The translations under genes and the position numbers were made by a program. A stretch of 64,000 nucleotides of DNA, taken from assembly GCA_964019155.1 (NCBI GenBank), contig OZ025241.1, positions 32,514,101-32,578,100 of the forward strand, given 5' to 3'. The DNA is from Osedax fenrisi. Taxonomy: Eukaryota; Annelida; Polychaeta; Sabellida; Siboglinidae. Below, piece by piece: positions 49,731 through 64,000 of this stretch. Under the pieces are notes generated by a model. The model made no database searches, had not been told where the DNA came from, and saw only the letters and a program-made list of their open reading frames with translations. Every line of letters starts with the position of its first letter. The first letter of the stretch is position 1.

Positions 49731-50137
49731 TATATATAAAAATATATAAATATATATAGGTTAATTTATAGGCATTCTTAATAGCGTTAACTACAGACAT
49801 AATTAATACTCTTGTAGTTATACCCGTGTAGGATATACGTAGTAGGTATACTATATACTGTATACAGTACAACCTATACAGATATATATTAGATGAATAG
49901 TTACGATATGAAAACACAACTTCCGATGAGTGAAGTTATAGGTTTAAATAGGTTGGGAACAGGTATTAAGGTATTTATTGTATTCATAATTTAATAAAGA
50001 GAATTTAAAACTTCATTTAGAAATAATGATCGTTAACTATACATATTACATAATATTAGCATTTTTAGACAACGTTTAATTAGATTATGAGTTATTTACA
50101 TCCATTCATAGTAGAACTTCGTGTTGTAGCATACTAG
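48737..50137. other. Non-coding AT-rich stretch
   Basis: (TA)n at 48954-48980, 49258-49276 and 49686-49729, (CA)n-type CACACACGCACA at 49384-49440. I see nothing coding. Confidence 0.6.
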
Positions 50138-50526
50138 AGGAGGGAACGGAGTAGTGGCCGATAATGTATATGCCTCAGCATACTTCTAACATATCGATAC
50201 ATACTGAATTGTAAGATCTTATTTTGTTTGAATTATCTATATAGAATATATGTATAGAATACTGTGAATTCACTTTTATATATTACTGAATACTATTCAT
50301 AACACAATTTATTAGGCATTAAAAAAGGCATACAAAAGCATTAAAATAAGGCAAGTCAGTGGTAGTTGCCGCTAGTATCAGAATATACAATAGGTGTATC
50401 GTAATGTATTCGATTTATATTTTTGTAATTATGTAATATTAAATAATTATATTTATGATGCATACTCACCTTATTTTATTCAATGATTTAATTATATACA
50501 CACACACACTCATACACATACATACG

Positions 50527-50557
<31 letters not shown>

Positions 50558-50735
50558 TCATGTTTTTGTTAAAATTTGACAAAAAATGATTACGTAATAA
50601 ATTTTATTATAGACATTTTGATTATATAAATATTGTATATAGAACTGTGTATCTAATTTAGCATAATTTAAGCGTTAATTAAAGCGACCACTACCCCTTT
50701 CTCGGCCACTGGAGTATACTCCGTTCCGTCCCTTA
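50138..50735. mobile_element. Candidate TIR element, about 600 bp
   Basis: The left end contains GGAACGGAGTA then GTGGCCGA. The right end, on the minus strand, contains GGAACGGAGTATACTCCAGT then GGCCGA, the same two words with a 9-bp insertion between. The interior is AT-rich and non-coding. I cannot see a target duplication, so the superfamily is unknown. Confidence 0.4.
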
Positions 50736-50952
50736 TATAAACAATAATTACATTGATAGTATGGTAATGTAACATAATAGCTAATATAATTAACATAATT
50801 AACATATTAATAAATTAATGTTAGTTAGTTTGTAGAAAAAATAAACTTTTCATGAATTAGTATTGAACTTAATACACCTTGTGGAGTTAGGTAAATACCG
50901 AGTAATGTAGGCTAATGTTTAAGAAAGATATTAAATGTATTTCGCATGACTC

Positions 50953-50990
<38 letters not shown>

Positions 50991-51586
50991 TATATATTAT
51001 ATATACTTTACTGTTTAATAACTATTGTGCCGAAACAATTATTCGTCCAATATATAGAAAGATATATTGCGAGAAAGGGTTGGTTAAATAATTATTTAGG
51101 TTGGTCTAATAATTATTAGATTGCATTTAAAAGAGGACGTTAAAGTGATAAGGTTGACACGCGGGGCAATACAGACTAAGTTCAGTTTGTTATTATGGGC
51201 ACGACTTCATACACTGGACGTAATGCAATAGTTATTTGGAGTGGATTATAAATTATTATTATTATAGAGAACTAGTTTAGTGATGATGGTAGATACATGG
51301 GTGTTAGAGAATCTACTGGCAGATAAGACACACCTGGCGATGTAATATATATATATATACTGGCGTATATACAGTTGATATATAAGCCGTTATGTTCTCA
51401 AGTATATGTACATTGGTCTAGTTCGTTATGTACATTGACCTACTTCATTAGTTAGTACGCAGAAATAGTAATGATTACGCGACTGTATAAATATACCTTA
51501 CGTAATAGTTTAGTCAATAAGCGCTACGTTAACCTAAACAAACGTGGCCCACAGCCTACCGAGATGTTATATAATATTATAAAGTT

Positions 51587-51587
<1 letters not shown>

Positions 51588-51657
<70 letters not shown>
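51588..51657 (+). repeat. (TAG)n, about 23 copies
   Basis: Pure trinucleotide run, the same motif as the far longer array at 55660. Confidence 0.95.
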
Positions 51658-51879
51658 TGTAGTTGAAATATACTGTAGTATGTACATTATTATTACAGAT
51701 GACATTGATAATATGATGTTATATAATATATTATACTATATTATTAAGCTGTAATAGTATGCGTAGTAGTAGTAATATATTATTAAGTAGTATTAAGATG
51801 ACATCGGTAATACTACCACTAGCAGTGGAGGTAGTAGTAGCTACCACTAGTGGCGGTGTTATCTTATATGGCGGCTCAC

Positions 51880-52500
51880 GTGATGTCAACATTGGAGATT
51901 GCGGGATAACGCGAGATCTCATGGCTCCACCTAGTGAGAGAGATCGAGGACATCAATCACCCATTACTCGGTTACTCGTTAGGCATGCTTCGTAGGACAG
52001 ACCCCCTCTCCTCCTCCCCCTCCCCCTCCTCCTCCTTTAATCAGCGAGCGATATAGAGAGGCAAGAGCGCCGCACGTGTTTAGTCACGTGTTTAGTCACG
52101 TGTAGCAGACATCGTAAGCACGTGACTGTTGTAATAACACTGATGACGTGAAATACCACGTGGGTAATATACGACTAGGTAGAAACACGCACATAAGCGC
52201 GATAGGGAGAGCGCATACATGTACATACATAGCCCTATATACATATATGTTTATTGATATACATTTTAAATGTAATATTATACACACATAACAATATATA
52301 TATACACGTGACTATGTGTACATGCGGTGGCATGTCAAGGACACGGGAGAAGGTCAATAGTTCGTGAGAGTCACGTGGAACGTGTGATACACATCACGTG
52401 ATCAGGATATAGCCTCGAGCAGCAGTGTTAATCACGTAATAGTCATGCGCAGTCACGCTGTAGTACGTATAGGTGTTATGTAATCCAGGCACGTGTCAGG
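51880..52500. promoter_or_regulatory. Dense cluster of CACGTG E-box palindromes
   Basis: About nine CACGTG words in 620 bases (near 51888, 52075, 52086, 52098, 52119, 52157, 52304, 52371, 52395), several in the form TCACGTGA/TCACGTGT, plus ATGACGTGAA and TCACGTAA. In random sequence of this composition far fewer would be expected. It could be a bHLH-type (USF/Myc/clock) regulatory element; function is inference. Confidence 0.4.
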
Positions 52501-55500
52501 GATAGAGGTCAACGCAGCCAGAGGTCAAACACTCTACTTTATTAACCGCATACCCTACTCCCCCGAATTAGTCGACAAACCCGTATTGTGTACATACGTT
52601 ACACCTTCTGCATGCTGTCGGTGAATTAAGGGTTTAATTTGAGTACTGTTTAACAACAGGGTATACCTTATAGTGGATAGTTATGTGTACATCAGTTTTA
52701 GGGGTTATGTGTACGAGACTTATAAATAGTTAGGCATTGGATTACATTTTATTATAATTATAATCATAACGGTGTAAGAATAGGTATGAAGGAATACAGT
52801 GCTAATACGTATTACTAGCAGGAGAATGTATGCGGGATAACGTAGTACCATGACATTGTCACCTCTGACCTCTAGGTGATGCTTGTCACGTGACAGCTCT
52901 ACATGAAGGTTACAAGATATAGGCTAACCTAGGTGTGCTAATGGACCACCGGTGTATAAAGGTGTATTGATGTACATCAAGGCATGGTAGTGAAGTATAT
53001 GAATGCGTAGCTTCAGGTATAAGTAGGTATAAGAATGCATAGTACCATGTTGATTATATATATATAGGTATAGCTACTTATATATATACCTATAGGTATA
53101 GCTACTTTTAGATATATGTGTATACATACACCTATATGTGTAAGAATGTAACCTATTGGCGAACATATATTTAAACAATACCCTAATGTTTGCGTGTGTG
53201 GATTTGAGCGTGTGAATGTGTATATGTACGTGTGTGTGAATGTGGGTGTACGCGTGCATGTGTGTGCGCGCGTATGTGTGTGTGTGCGCGCGTATGTGTG
53301 TGAATGTGTAAACAAGCCTTAGCTACACCTGTCTCCCACTCTGAAGAAGTTATTGATCCATTGACCCACACGTCCACTTAAACAACACCTCTGTCTACTT
53401 AAATACTATATATGTCTACTTAAACAACACCTACGTCTACTTAAATACTATATATGTCGACTTAAAACCATAGATGTCTTCTCGAAACCCTAAATATATA
53501 CGTAATATCTTGTATGTCTACTTAACACCCTACATGTCTAAACACAATATTATCAAAACCGTTGCTATTATCAAATCAGGGCTTTGCTATTATAGTGTAT
53601 GGCATTACATCGCACTGTATTCCTAGTAATGTACATGTATGATACAGTATCGTATTATAGATCTCGTATTAGAGATGTCGTATTATAGATCTCGTATTAG
53701 AGATGTCGTATTATAGATCTCGTATACATATCAACATCGATAGGATAGTTATATATATATATATATATATTAAGTGTAAATAATATATACGCTATAATAA
53801 TATATTGGAATGCGTACTAGTAGTGGTAGAATAGATAGCTGAGCCACTCTACTATCTATAGATATACACCATATATGGTAGTGGTGATGATGAAGTAATT
53901 GTGTCTCCGAAGTAACGAAATCAATACGGAACACGGCTAGGGTAGATATTACTGCTTGACCACCGCTGCAGCTCCCCACGGACAGGTAATAATGTCCTCC
54001 TCAGCCGCCTCTCTCAGACCAGTGTGGTCAGATGAACGTTACTTAATCATACCGCCAGAGTCCGACACCGGGATTACGTAATAGAACCGCTCTGTAGGGG
54101 TCAAGAAGTAAGAACTCGTGTGTATGCGCGTGTGTGTGTGTGTTTTATTATGCATTATTCGTATTATTATAAAGCATTCTTAAATGTGATAAAGTTCATT
54201 GTTCGCCGATATAATAACCCGGGTAAAAACGAGAACCAACGATTAATAACGAGTAATAACGAGTAATAACGAGTAATAACGAGTAATAACGAGTAACAAT
54301 ATACCGATAGCGAGTGTTATAGCTTACTATATTACCAGGATTAAAGTAAAAAATAATCAATAAGATTATAAACTTAATAAAAATGCATATATAAAAAAAA
54401 AACAATAATAAAACAATTCTATATTGAAGACAACTAGTAGGTGAGATGGTCCGTATGTTAGTATGTATGTGTGTGTGAGTGTGTGAGTGTATGTGTATGT
54501 GTGTATGTGTGTGTGTGTGTGCGTGGGTTGATGTGTGTTGATGTGTGCTACTCCTATATGATAATTAAGGAACCTCCTGTTTATTACTTATCACAATGGG
54601 ATACTTTCATTGATGATCATATAGGTGTTCATTCGTATATTATATAATATATATATAGGGTGTGTAATACACACTGTGTATAAGTGTGTATATGAGTAAA
54701 TGTGTATGTGTATGTGTGTGTGTGTGTGTGTGTAAGATAGGACATTTTCATTGGCCATACATTTTAGAAATAATATAAATATTAAAGTTTATAATTATAA
54801 TAGTTGCTATATAAGTTATATAATATAACTACGATACGGTTCATATAATAGTACACCATTACCACTATACTATGTATATAAGAGTATAGTATGCATGATT
54901 ATCGATATGTATGTGAACTATAATGTATATTCTAAGTGATCATATCGTTAATAGGATATTTTGTATAGGATGTAATATAGATTAACGATATCGGAATAAT
55001 AAATATATGAAGATAATTTTTTAATCTGATTACGAAATAATAATTTGTATAGGAATATATTTGTATTTAATCTGTGACAAATGTAATTTCTCTATATAAT
55101 AAACATTATGGTAGTTAGAACATACATTATTAACGAAGTTAATACATATAATGGTATGGTTTATAAAATGCATTCCTTTAATAATCATAATATTAATATG
55201 TTATAACATAAATATAAATCTATTTAAATTATTTATTCGTTTCGTATTATTCATATCTTATTCAAACGTAAGTTATCGGTAATAATAACATAACTTTTGT
55301 ATTAATGATTATTAAAGATTAGATATAAATAAATCAATGCAATTATCTTGAAATAATATGTTAATTTCAGATGTGAAGATGTTGCTGATAATATTCAACA
55401 TTAGTAATATATGATCACGTGATAGTAAGTCTTGCAGAGGTCATCACTTAACGCCTCTCTCTCCTGCTAGTACTACTAGTACTGACCACTCTCTCTCTCC

Positions 55501-55608
55501 GGCCACTCGTGATGCATTAACCATTACGTAATTACAGGTAGGTGTGACGTCACTCGCGGGCAGAATATTCCAATACTGCCACAAGTCATAGTAGGTTACA
55601 GATTATAT

Positions 55609-56319
<711 letters not shown>

Positions 56320-56650
56320 ATTCCCATGATTAAAGAAGTGCTGGTAATGACGGATATTAAGCCTAGACGAGCTGATAGAGTGGCTGATATTAAGGCCTGC
56401 ACGAGCTGAGATAGAGGTCTGGTGAGATGGTGAGATGTATGGAGAAACTCAGGCGCGTAAGTGTTGCGTCATAGCTTATTACTCATCAAAAGGCAGCCCG
56501 CACGCATTGCGTAACATAAAGTAGTGATGAGGAGAGGAGTGAACGTTCTCACGAGATGCTCAGCCTCCGATAGAGGGTGATACAGTACATCCCCACAGTA
56601 CCTCTTTGATTGATGGCCTATAGATGCAGATTTTATTGCCAGCGCGCGCG

Positions 56651-56698
<48 letters not shown>

Positions 56699-57457
56699 TA
56701 CGATACGGTAATAACATATGGTAACTTAAGGGCCCGAATTTCCAGTCGAGATAATTGAAAATACGCTCCCTGATATTCAATTATTTAAATATTATATAGT
56801 ATACGAGGGTTATACGGGGTTATAATGGGGTTGTACGGGGTTATAACGGGGTTGTACGCTTATTGCATGGACCAGGTTTACATGAAGATAGGTAGTTATC
56901 ACATGACACATATGTACGTGAGGTACACATATTAATTTAATTACTAATGATCAAATAATTATTCGCCTAATGTCAAGTCATATACTAATTATATACTTAT
57001 TATACACACATACATCTAAGAGTCGACTCCCATAATATATAACGTATTTGCTTATACATATTAAATGTAGACATTCTAGTGACATATTTATTAAAATATG
57101 TATGTCGTGTATACATTTAATACATATATTAGTAATTTATTTACTAATTATTTATAATAAAACAATAAACATATTATGTATTATTAGGTTTATTGTTGTA
57201 TTAGTAGTTATACATTATTATGTATTAATTATAGGTGATCTATAGTTTGCATTGATTCATGATTATCTTATGTCGATACGCAGCGAACACATGTGTGTTA
57301 GTGTGTGTGTGTGTGTATGTGTGTGTGTTAGTGTGTGTGTTAGTGTATGTGTGTGTATGTGTGTGTTTGTTAGTGTGTGTGTGTGTTATTGTGTGCGTGT
57401 GTGTTAGTGTGTGTGTTAGTGTGTGTGTGTGTGTGTGTTAGTGTGTGTGTGTTAGTA

Positions 57458-57496
<39 letters not shown>

Positions 57497-58348
57497 TCGG
57501 TAACGAGTGACAAATGTAATCTACACATCGCGATATCGATAGTAACAAACAACCCTGCCGCTAGGGGTAGGTGTATACATAGTTACAAGTATGCGTGTAG
57601 GTATAGGTGTATCTACGCTGTACAATCACTATAGTGTGATGCTTATTGTGGGTACACATCTCCGTGTGACCGGTGGTATACTATATTACTACATAGTATA
57701 CCACTATAGTATAGTAGCTATAGTTATGACGGTGAACTATGACCTAGTTCTGCGTGTAAGAGGCCGGAGTGATACGTGATCATTTCTTACGTAACGTCAC
57801 TTCAGCCGATGACGTAACCTCGCTATTACATAACATCGTGCACGTATGACGTAATCGAGAGAGAGAGAGAGAGAGAGCGAGAGAGATATGCTCTTTGCTG
57901 CCCGAGCCGGCTATAGCCTGTAGACCAGCACCGCGGTGACACTGCAGTGATAGCTGCTACTGCTACTGCTACCGCTACCGCTAGTGATATTATTAATAAG
58001 TGAATATAGCTATTATTATTACGCAATGGTCTGGATCATTCTATAAATAGACTGCGAGGGGGAAGCGATCTCTTTATTTGTCACACTCTGCATGCATTAA
58101 ATATATTAATATTTCCATGTATGCATGTGTGTTATATATATAATAATTATTGTTTTTTTTTATTTATTAAGAATATTAGAACTATAAATAAAACACGCGA
58201 ATAAATATATAATTTAATAAAATAGTTTTATAATAACAAATCTAGTGATATAAAATATAACAGTGAATAGTAGTAATAAGGATAATATATTTCCATTTAT
58301 ATCCTAGATTTAGATTATATATAAATAATTTACGATACGATAAACAGA

Positions 58349-58534
<186 letters not shown>

Positions 58535-58875
58535 CTAAGCACAAATGCAATCGCAGTAAGTTATACGGAGAGCTCTGATAAATTGAACACTACACTGACC
58601 TCTAGACTGACCACCACACATACCACTACATTGACCACCACCACTACAATATGCACTATTCCGCCGCTGTGTCCAATCCTACAATATATTCACGTGACTG
58701 ATAGTGCTGACCGGAAGTCAACAGCGGCAGACAGTGTCCGCATTTAGTGGCGGTCATCAACATTATATTCATGTTAAAGGACATGATAAAGGACATGGTA
58801 ATGGGGAAGCTCTCCAGTTAGTTGTTCACATTTCTCTGTTATAGACCCATGTTAATGCACATATATACATATCAT

Positions 58876-58930
<55 letters not shown>

Positions 58931-59835
58931 GGTATAGGTATATACATATACGTATATATACGTATGTACTTTCTTATTGTTATATGACTGAAAGTTCCGA
59001 AAAAAATCGGCAGTGAATTATTATTTTACATATTTTATAAATTGAAGGAAGTAGGTAGGAATTAATATGGCGTTTGAATATATGATATTCAATAGCTATT
59101 TACCGGGTAATACTATATTACTGTAATTATATGCGTATTTTAGATAGCCGTGACTAGACCGCGACCATTATAAGATCATATTGTTATATTATGAATAGTA
59201 CTTACTCTAGTAATAGGTTTAAGAGCTTGAGATGAGATGCTAGTAGAGGAGAAGGGGGTGTGTTTTAGTATGATTAAAGCAGCTCTACGATACATAAACG
59301 TGTGTATGTAGGTATGTGTATACATATGTGAATGGTATATATTACATACACACATACATATATTTTAATTAGACGATATTGATGTAGATGATCACTAAGA
59401 TCAGATGGTGCTGTAATACAAAGTACACAATGTATTACGGTGGATATTGTTATAAATTTATATAAAAAAACAATATATTTTGTAAATTTATATTATTGAA
59501 ATAAAAAAGCAGTATACAAAACGTACACTACACTGTATACTACACCTCTTGTACAATCAACATCTTCAGCCTACTTCGAATCAGCGTGCTAGGTTATTGC
59601 TCAGAAAAGCTGGACTGTTCTACCGTAAGAGGTTAGATGTATTACATCACTTTGTTTATTCAAACGAAAATTAGGTATCCATTTTTAATTATTGTTATTC
59701 GTGTTATTTTATTATTCGTTCCTTCGTTTTCTATTTATTTTTGTTTTTTATTTTTATTATCTTAAGACGCCCATTATCACCATGATTTGCTGTAGTCAAT
59801 ATGTCATAATATTATAGCTTACAGCTAAGATTTCT

Positions 59836-59957
59836 ATATGATTCCTTTCTTCAATGCATATATGTTCTTACTATAGTTTCTTACTATATTTCTATATATA
59901 GAAATATAGTAAGAACCTAAAGTAAGAACATATATGCATTGAAGAAAGGAATCATAT
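59836..59957. repeat. 122-bp near-perfect palindrome
   Basis: Arms 59836-59896 and 59897-59957 are reverse complements at 59 of 61 positions with no spacer. The centre is TTTCTATATATAGAAA. The arms begin ATATGATTCCTTTCTTCAAT. It can extrude as a cruciform, or fold as a long RNA hairpin if transcribed. Confidence 0.93.
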
Positions 59958-61068
59958 ATCACTTGGAGATATATACTACCCTCCAATGAAAGTATAGTAC
60001 GTATATAGTAAACTACACTACAGTACAACCTACTACTACAATAGTAGTACATGCCATACTACAGTACAACCTACTACTACAATAGTATATCCCCTACTAT
60101 AGTAGACGAGAAACAGCGATCGACTAGACAATTATCTTCACGGTAATTAGTGCGGCTGATACATCACTCTGGAATGTTTCATCGAATCACTCCACAACTG
60201 ACGTTCCCTTATAGTATAGTATAGTATACTATAGTATACCATCTAGTATACCATCTAGTGTATCAATTATCACAGATATCGGACAATTGTTTAATTTACC
60301 TATAGACATAGACCGGTGAGGTGAATTTGATGATTATTAGTTGTAAAGGAATGCATCACTTGGCATTCCCCTTAGTAATACAAACGTATGCACACACTCA
60401 CACACACTCACACACACTCACACACACACACACACACTCACACACATATGTATATACCTAAAGAATTAATACTAAAACAAGTTATATCATTAATATGCAT
60501 AATTATGAAATATATTAGTTTACCAATAATAAGTAAGCTCGTTTAATATAACCACGTTTTATTTGATAGAAATATATATATTAATTATTATTATATATTT
60601 ATAAATTATAATATATATAAATATGTAGTATTATTGATTAGTTAATATCATAAATATAAGTTAATAGTTATGTATAAGTGCAAGCGATATAACCTATAGG
60701 TAAGTATACTTAATGTACTGTTCACACGCTGCAGTATATAGGTATTACATGTTATAGGTGTAATGAACAGTTGTTGTATGAACATCGAATAGGTATGCAA
60801 GGTTTTCGTTACAGCTAACGACATAGCTACAGTAGTAGTTGAAGTAAGGCTAATGAACGTTAATCATGTGAACTTATTGGAATACAGCGATTAGGTGTGG
60901 TGCGGACATGCTATAAATAACATAATACAAACAATACGCATACAATATTACTACCTACTATAGTATTATAATATACATACGCATAAACACATACATATAC
61001 ATACATACAATTATATATATATATATATTTAAATATTTAAATTAGTATTAGCATTAGTGAACAAAGTA

Positions 61069-61991
61069 GGGGAAAGTAACCGAATACGGACAGTGCCCGA
61101 ATACGGACACTCTCGGTATTTCAGAAACCATAAATCCTACAAAAATTGTTTAATGAATAAAATATTCATAATTATATAAATAGTCCATAAAATTATTTTT
61201 TTATTTTTGAATTATTCAAAATATTGCTGATATATCCAATAAAATAATTTTGTTATTACTTTTTTAAATTTATGAAAAAAAATTGCAACTTAAAACCTTC
61301 TCAAGAATATACAATGTATCGATATAAAATGTAACGCAATATATAGTATAATATATTATTAAAAAATAAAGCATTCTTAAAATTATATATATAACTTCTA
61401 TCTTTATTATAAAATATTCATTAAGTTATAAGCATATATCTAGAGGTCATATAAGTCCCTAATACGGACACTCTAAATGTCTTAATACGGACACCCTATA
61501 ACCAATCAGCGCGAAGCGTAAGAAATATTCTGATTTTTATAAAAATCACGTGCGTTATAATATTAATACCACCAATAAAGCTAAATCTAACATTTTTATT
61601 ATTTAGATACTTACATTGTATTACTAATTTAAAAAATAATAAAAAATAAATAAATTATTAACTAATTAAATTATAATAAATTATTCATAAAATTAATTAT
61701 AAATAACGTAATTGTAATCTGTCTGATTGATTCATCAATAATATATAGTTTATCTAGTGGTATATAAGGTGCCCGTATTATAACACAGGGTGTCCATATT
61801 CGGACATGGGTACCGAATACGGACACCCCCGTTATCTATGGAATTAAAAGATTTAATACAATTTTAAAATCACAATAATATCTATAATCATATAATATTA
61901 ATATATTGTAATTTTTGATAAAAATATTGAGTAATTAAATCTTAAGACGAGTTATTGTTATTAAATGTGTCAGTATTAGGTTACTTTCCCC
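61069..61991. mobile_element. TA-flanked MITE, family GGGGAAAGT, subfamily 2
   Basis: Left end GGGGAAAGTAACCGAATAC; right end on the minus strand GGGGAAAGTAACCTAATAC. TA lies on both sides (61067-61068 and 61992-61993). The motif AATACGGACAC occurs about eight times in four clusters (61082-61110, 61460-61495, 61769-61826, 61970-61980), in the layout of the element at 12780. It has no coding capacity. Confidence 0.85.
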
Positions 61992-63216
61992 TAATAAGAC
62001 TCTATGAAAAATATTAAATTGAGTTATTTTAAATTTACATGAATGGTTCACTAATAATAGATCAATATTAAACATTTATAAAATAAAAGTGTTACCTAGT
62101 AAATATGCAAATATTATTAATGATATATCAATAAATTCAACTGAAATATGCTTAGTATCTATATATAGGTATAACTATAACTAAAGATAGATACAGTTAT
62201 AAACTATAGTTAGACTTTTCTTGTAGTTATTTTAGATAATAATTAAAATGTTATAGAACATATAAGAAAAATACAATTGAAGTTATCACATGTAATATAT
62301 ATATATATGAAATAATGAATAAAGCTAAGCTATTTACCTATATATATATATATAAGTTATATATATCTATAGTATAGTATTAGTATTTATTCGCTACACG
62401 ACCTCACGACATGTTCACTATAAAGGAAGTGTAAATGATGTCAGGAAGTAGGGGATTAAAACACCCACTAATAGATGATTCACTATAGTGATAGTATACA
62501 CCCTATAGGGTTGATAACGAGGGTAACATTCACATTAAACTAAAACACATGACCCGATTGTCGCCAAGATTTGAAAATCGTAATCCCCACTGATTGCGTC
62601 ACACTAATTGCATCATACTAATTACATAACACTAATTGCATCATACATCATTATTTAATAACGAACATTCATTTATATACAAATATATATTTAAATTACA
62701 AAATCATATATTTTAATTAGGTTTCGTGATAAATGATGTTTAGAAATATTCATTATATCTGATATATTGCTAGATATAGGACATGTATACGTGTGTTGTG
62801 TGTTGTATTAAATGTTCTATAGAATGTTCTATACACAATATATTGTGTAGTATATTGTTGTGCTAGACAAAGTGAAATACTACTTTAATTATTAAACGTA
62901 TTATGTTATTATAACTTTTATATATATATATGTATATATTGTCCATATTCAATAAATCTGCATTATATATGTGTATGTGTGTTTATGTATATATTTATAT
63001 TTAAGGAGGATAAGGTAATCGTGGTATGTGAGGTATTAGTGGTAGTAGTTGTAGAAGTATATATATTTTTTATTTTTTTACAAACATTAAAATTTATAAT
63101 TACTTTTGGAATTGAGAGATATTAATATTATAATAAGGTGACGGCAACATAAATACACGTAAAGTATGTGTACGTCGTATAAGTACCTCGCCTTTGATGA
63201 TAACCTATAGTCAATA
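61992..63216. other. Non-coding AT-rich stretch
   Basis: Includes about three 19-bp units CACTAATTGCATCATA at 62602-62648 and (TA)n patches. I see no gene. Confidence 0.6.
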
Positions 63217-64000
63217 TCGCCTACATATGTCAGGTATGCATCGCCTACATATGTCAGGTATGCATCGCCTACATATGTCAGGTATGCATCGCCTACATAT
63301 GTCAGGTATGCATCGCCTACATATGTCAGGTATGCATCGCCTACATATATCAGGTGTGCATCACCTACATATGTCAGGTATGCATCGCCTACATATGTCA
63401 GGTGTGCATCGCCTACATATGTCAGGTGTGCATCACCTACATATGTCAGGTATGCATCGTCTACATATGTCAGGTATGCATCGCCTACATATGTCAGGTA
63501 TGCATCGCCTACATATGTCAGGTATGCATCGCCTACATATGTCAGGTGTGCATCGCCTACATATGTCAGGTGTGCATCGCCTACATATGTCAGGTGTGCA
63601 TCTCCTACATATGTCAGGTATGCATCGCCTACATATGTCAGGTGTGCATCACCTACATATGTCAGGTATGCATCGCCTACATATGTCAGGTGTGCATCGC
63701 CTACATATGTCAGGTGTGCATCGCCTACATATGTCAGGTGTGCATCACCTACATATGTCAGGTGTGCATCGCCTACATATGTCAGGTGTGCATCGCCTAC
63801 ATATGTCAGGTGTGCATCACCTACATATGTCAGGTGTGCATCGCCTACATATGTCAGGTGTGCATCGCCTACATATGTCAGGTGTGCATCGCCTACATAT
63901 GTCAGGTGTGCATCACCTACATATGTCAGGTGTGCATCACCTACATATGTCAGGTGTGCATCGCCTACATATGTCAGGTATGCATCGCCTACATATGTTA
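63217..64000 (+). repeat. 24-bp satellite, over 32 copies, running off the window
   Basis: The unit is TCGCCTACATATGTCAGG then TATGCA, in exact 24-base register to the window end. Main variants are TATGCA to TGTGCA and TCGCC to TCACC, the latter a CpG change. Early units are mostly TATGCA with TCGCC; TGTGCA dominates later. Since 24 is a multiple of three, some frames (for example repeating MHRLHMSG) never stop, but nothing suggests translation. Confidence 0.95.

Larger units (their letters stand above)
50736..55600. other. Non-coding region with repeats and a CACGTG-rich patch
   Basis: (TA)n at 50957-51004, a 21-bp-type repeat of TGTCTACTTAAATACTATAT at 53380-53530, TAGATCTCGTATTAGAGATG repeats at 53656-53722, six TAACGAGTAA units of 11 bp at 54245-54297, and (GT)n at 54470-54520 and 54710-54733. 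No exon recognised. Confidence 0.55.

Noticed and set aside
57826..58026. Minus-strand frame with LLIISLAVAVAVAVAAITAV, considered as the missing signal-peptide exon of the Shisa-like gene
   Set aside because: It has no ATG, an in-frame stop lies upstream, and the hydrophobic run comes from a GCAGTA/GCGGTA microsatellite.

Overview
This is a nuclear window from an animal genome, very AT-rich and unusually loaded with micro- and minisatellites. The two genes I can read have introns with GT..AG borders. One is a motile-cilium gene (DRC7) and the other a Shisa-like single-pass membrane protein, a metazoan-type family. The remainder is decayed non-LTR retrotransposons, a tRNA-derived SINE family, small DNA transposons and tandem arrays. 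I infer a marine-type invertebrate metazoan. The sequence does not let me name the phylum. There is no prokaryotic or organellar gene, CRISPR array, rRNA or complete tRNA.

Layout. 761-5890 (+): the last eight visible exons of DRC7, a subunit of the nexin-dynein regulatory complex of motile cilia; its 5' half lies left of the window. 6545-23945 (-): a convergent gene with six recognised exons. Its order is Cys-rich extracellular module, transmembrane segment, Cys- and Pro-rich cytoplasmic tail, and a C-terminal PDZ-type ligand; its signal-peptide exon was not found. The two stop codons are about 650 bases apart, tail to tail. The roughly 13-kb intron of the Shisa-like gene (10718-23710) holds two transposon insertions with target duplications, a 94-bp inverted repeat, a 28-copy 25-bp satellite and a 1.35-kb hexamer/trinucleotide tract.

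23946-64000: no convincing coding exon. This part contains SINE copies, two separate fossils of LINE reverse transcriptase plus a LINE 3' end, a 44-copy 26-bp satellite, a 24-bp satellite running off the right edge, a 122-bp near-perfect palindrome, a TA-flanked transposon related to the one at 12.8 kb, and several GC-richer islands with CACGTG and TTACGTAA/TGACGTCA palindromes that could be regulatory.

The most original observations are: (a) two related TA-flanked elements (12780-13763 and 61069-61991) sharing termini and motif layout, but with their internal motif arrays changed in concert; (b) intronic minisatellites born from the splice-donor region, seen independently in both genes; (c) the highly ordered 26-bp array with a 14-unit higher-order period; (d) a hexamer array present in opposite orientations around one arm of a 94-bp inverted repeat. 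Nothing here clearly amounts to a new multi-gene system.
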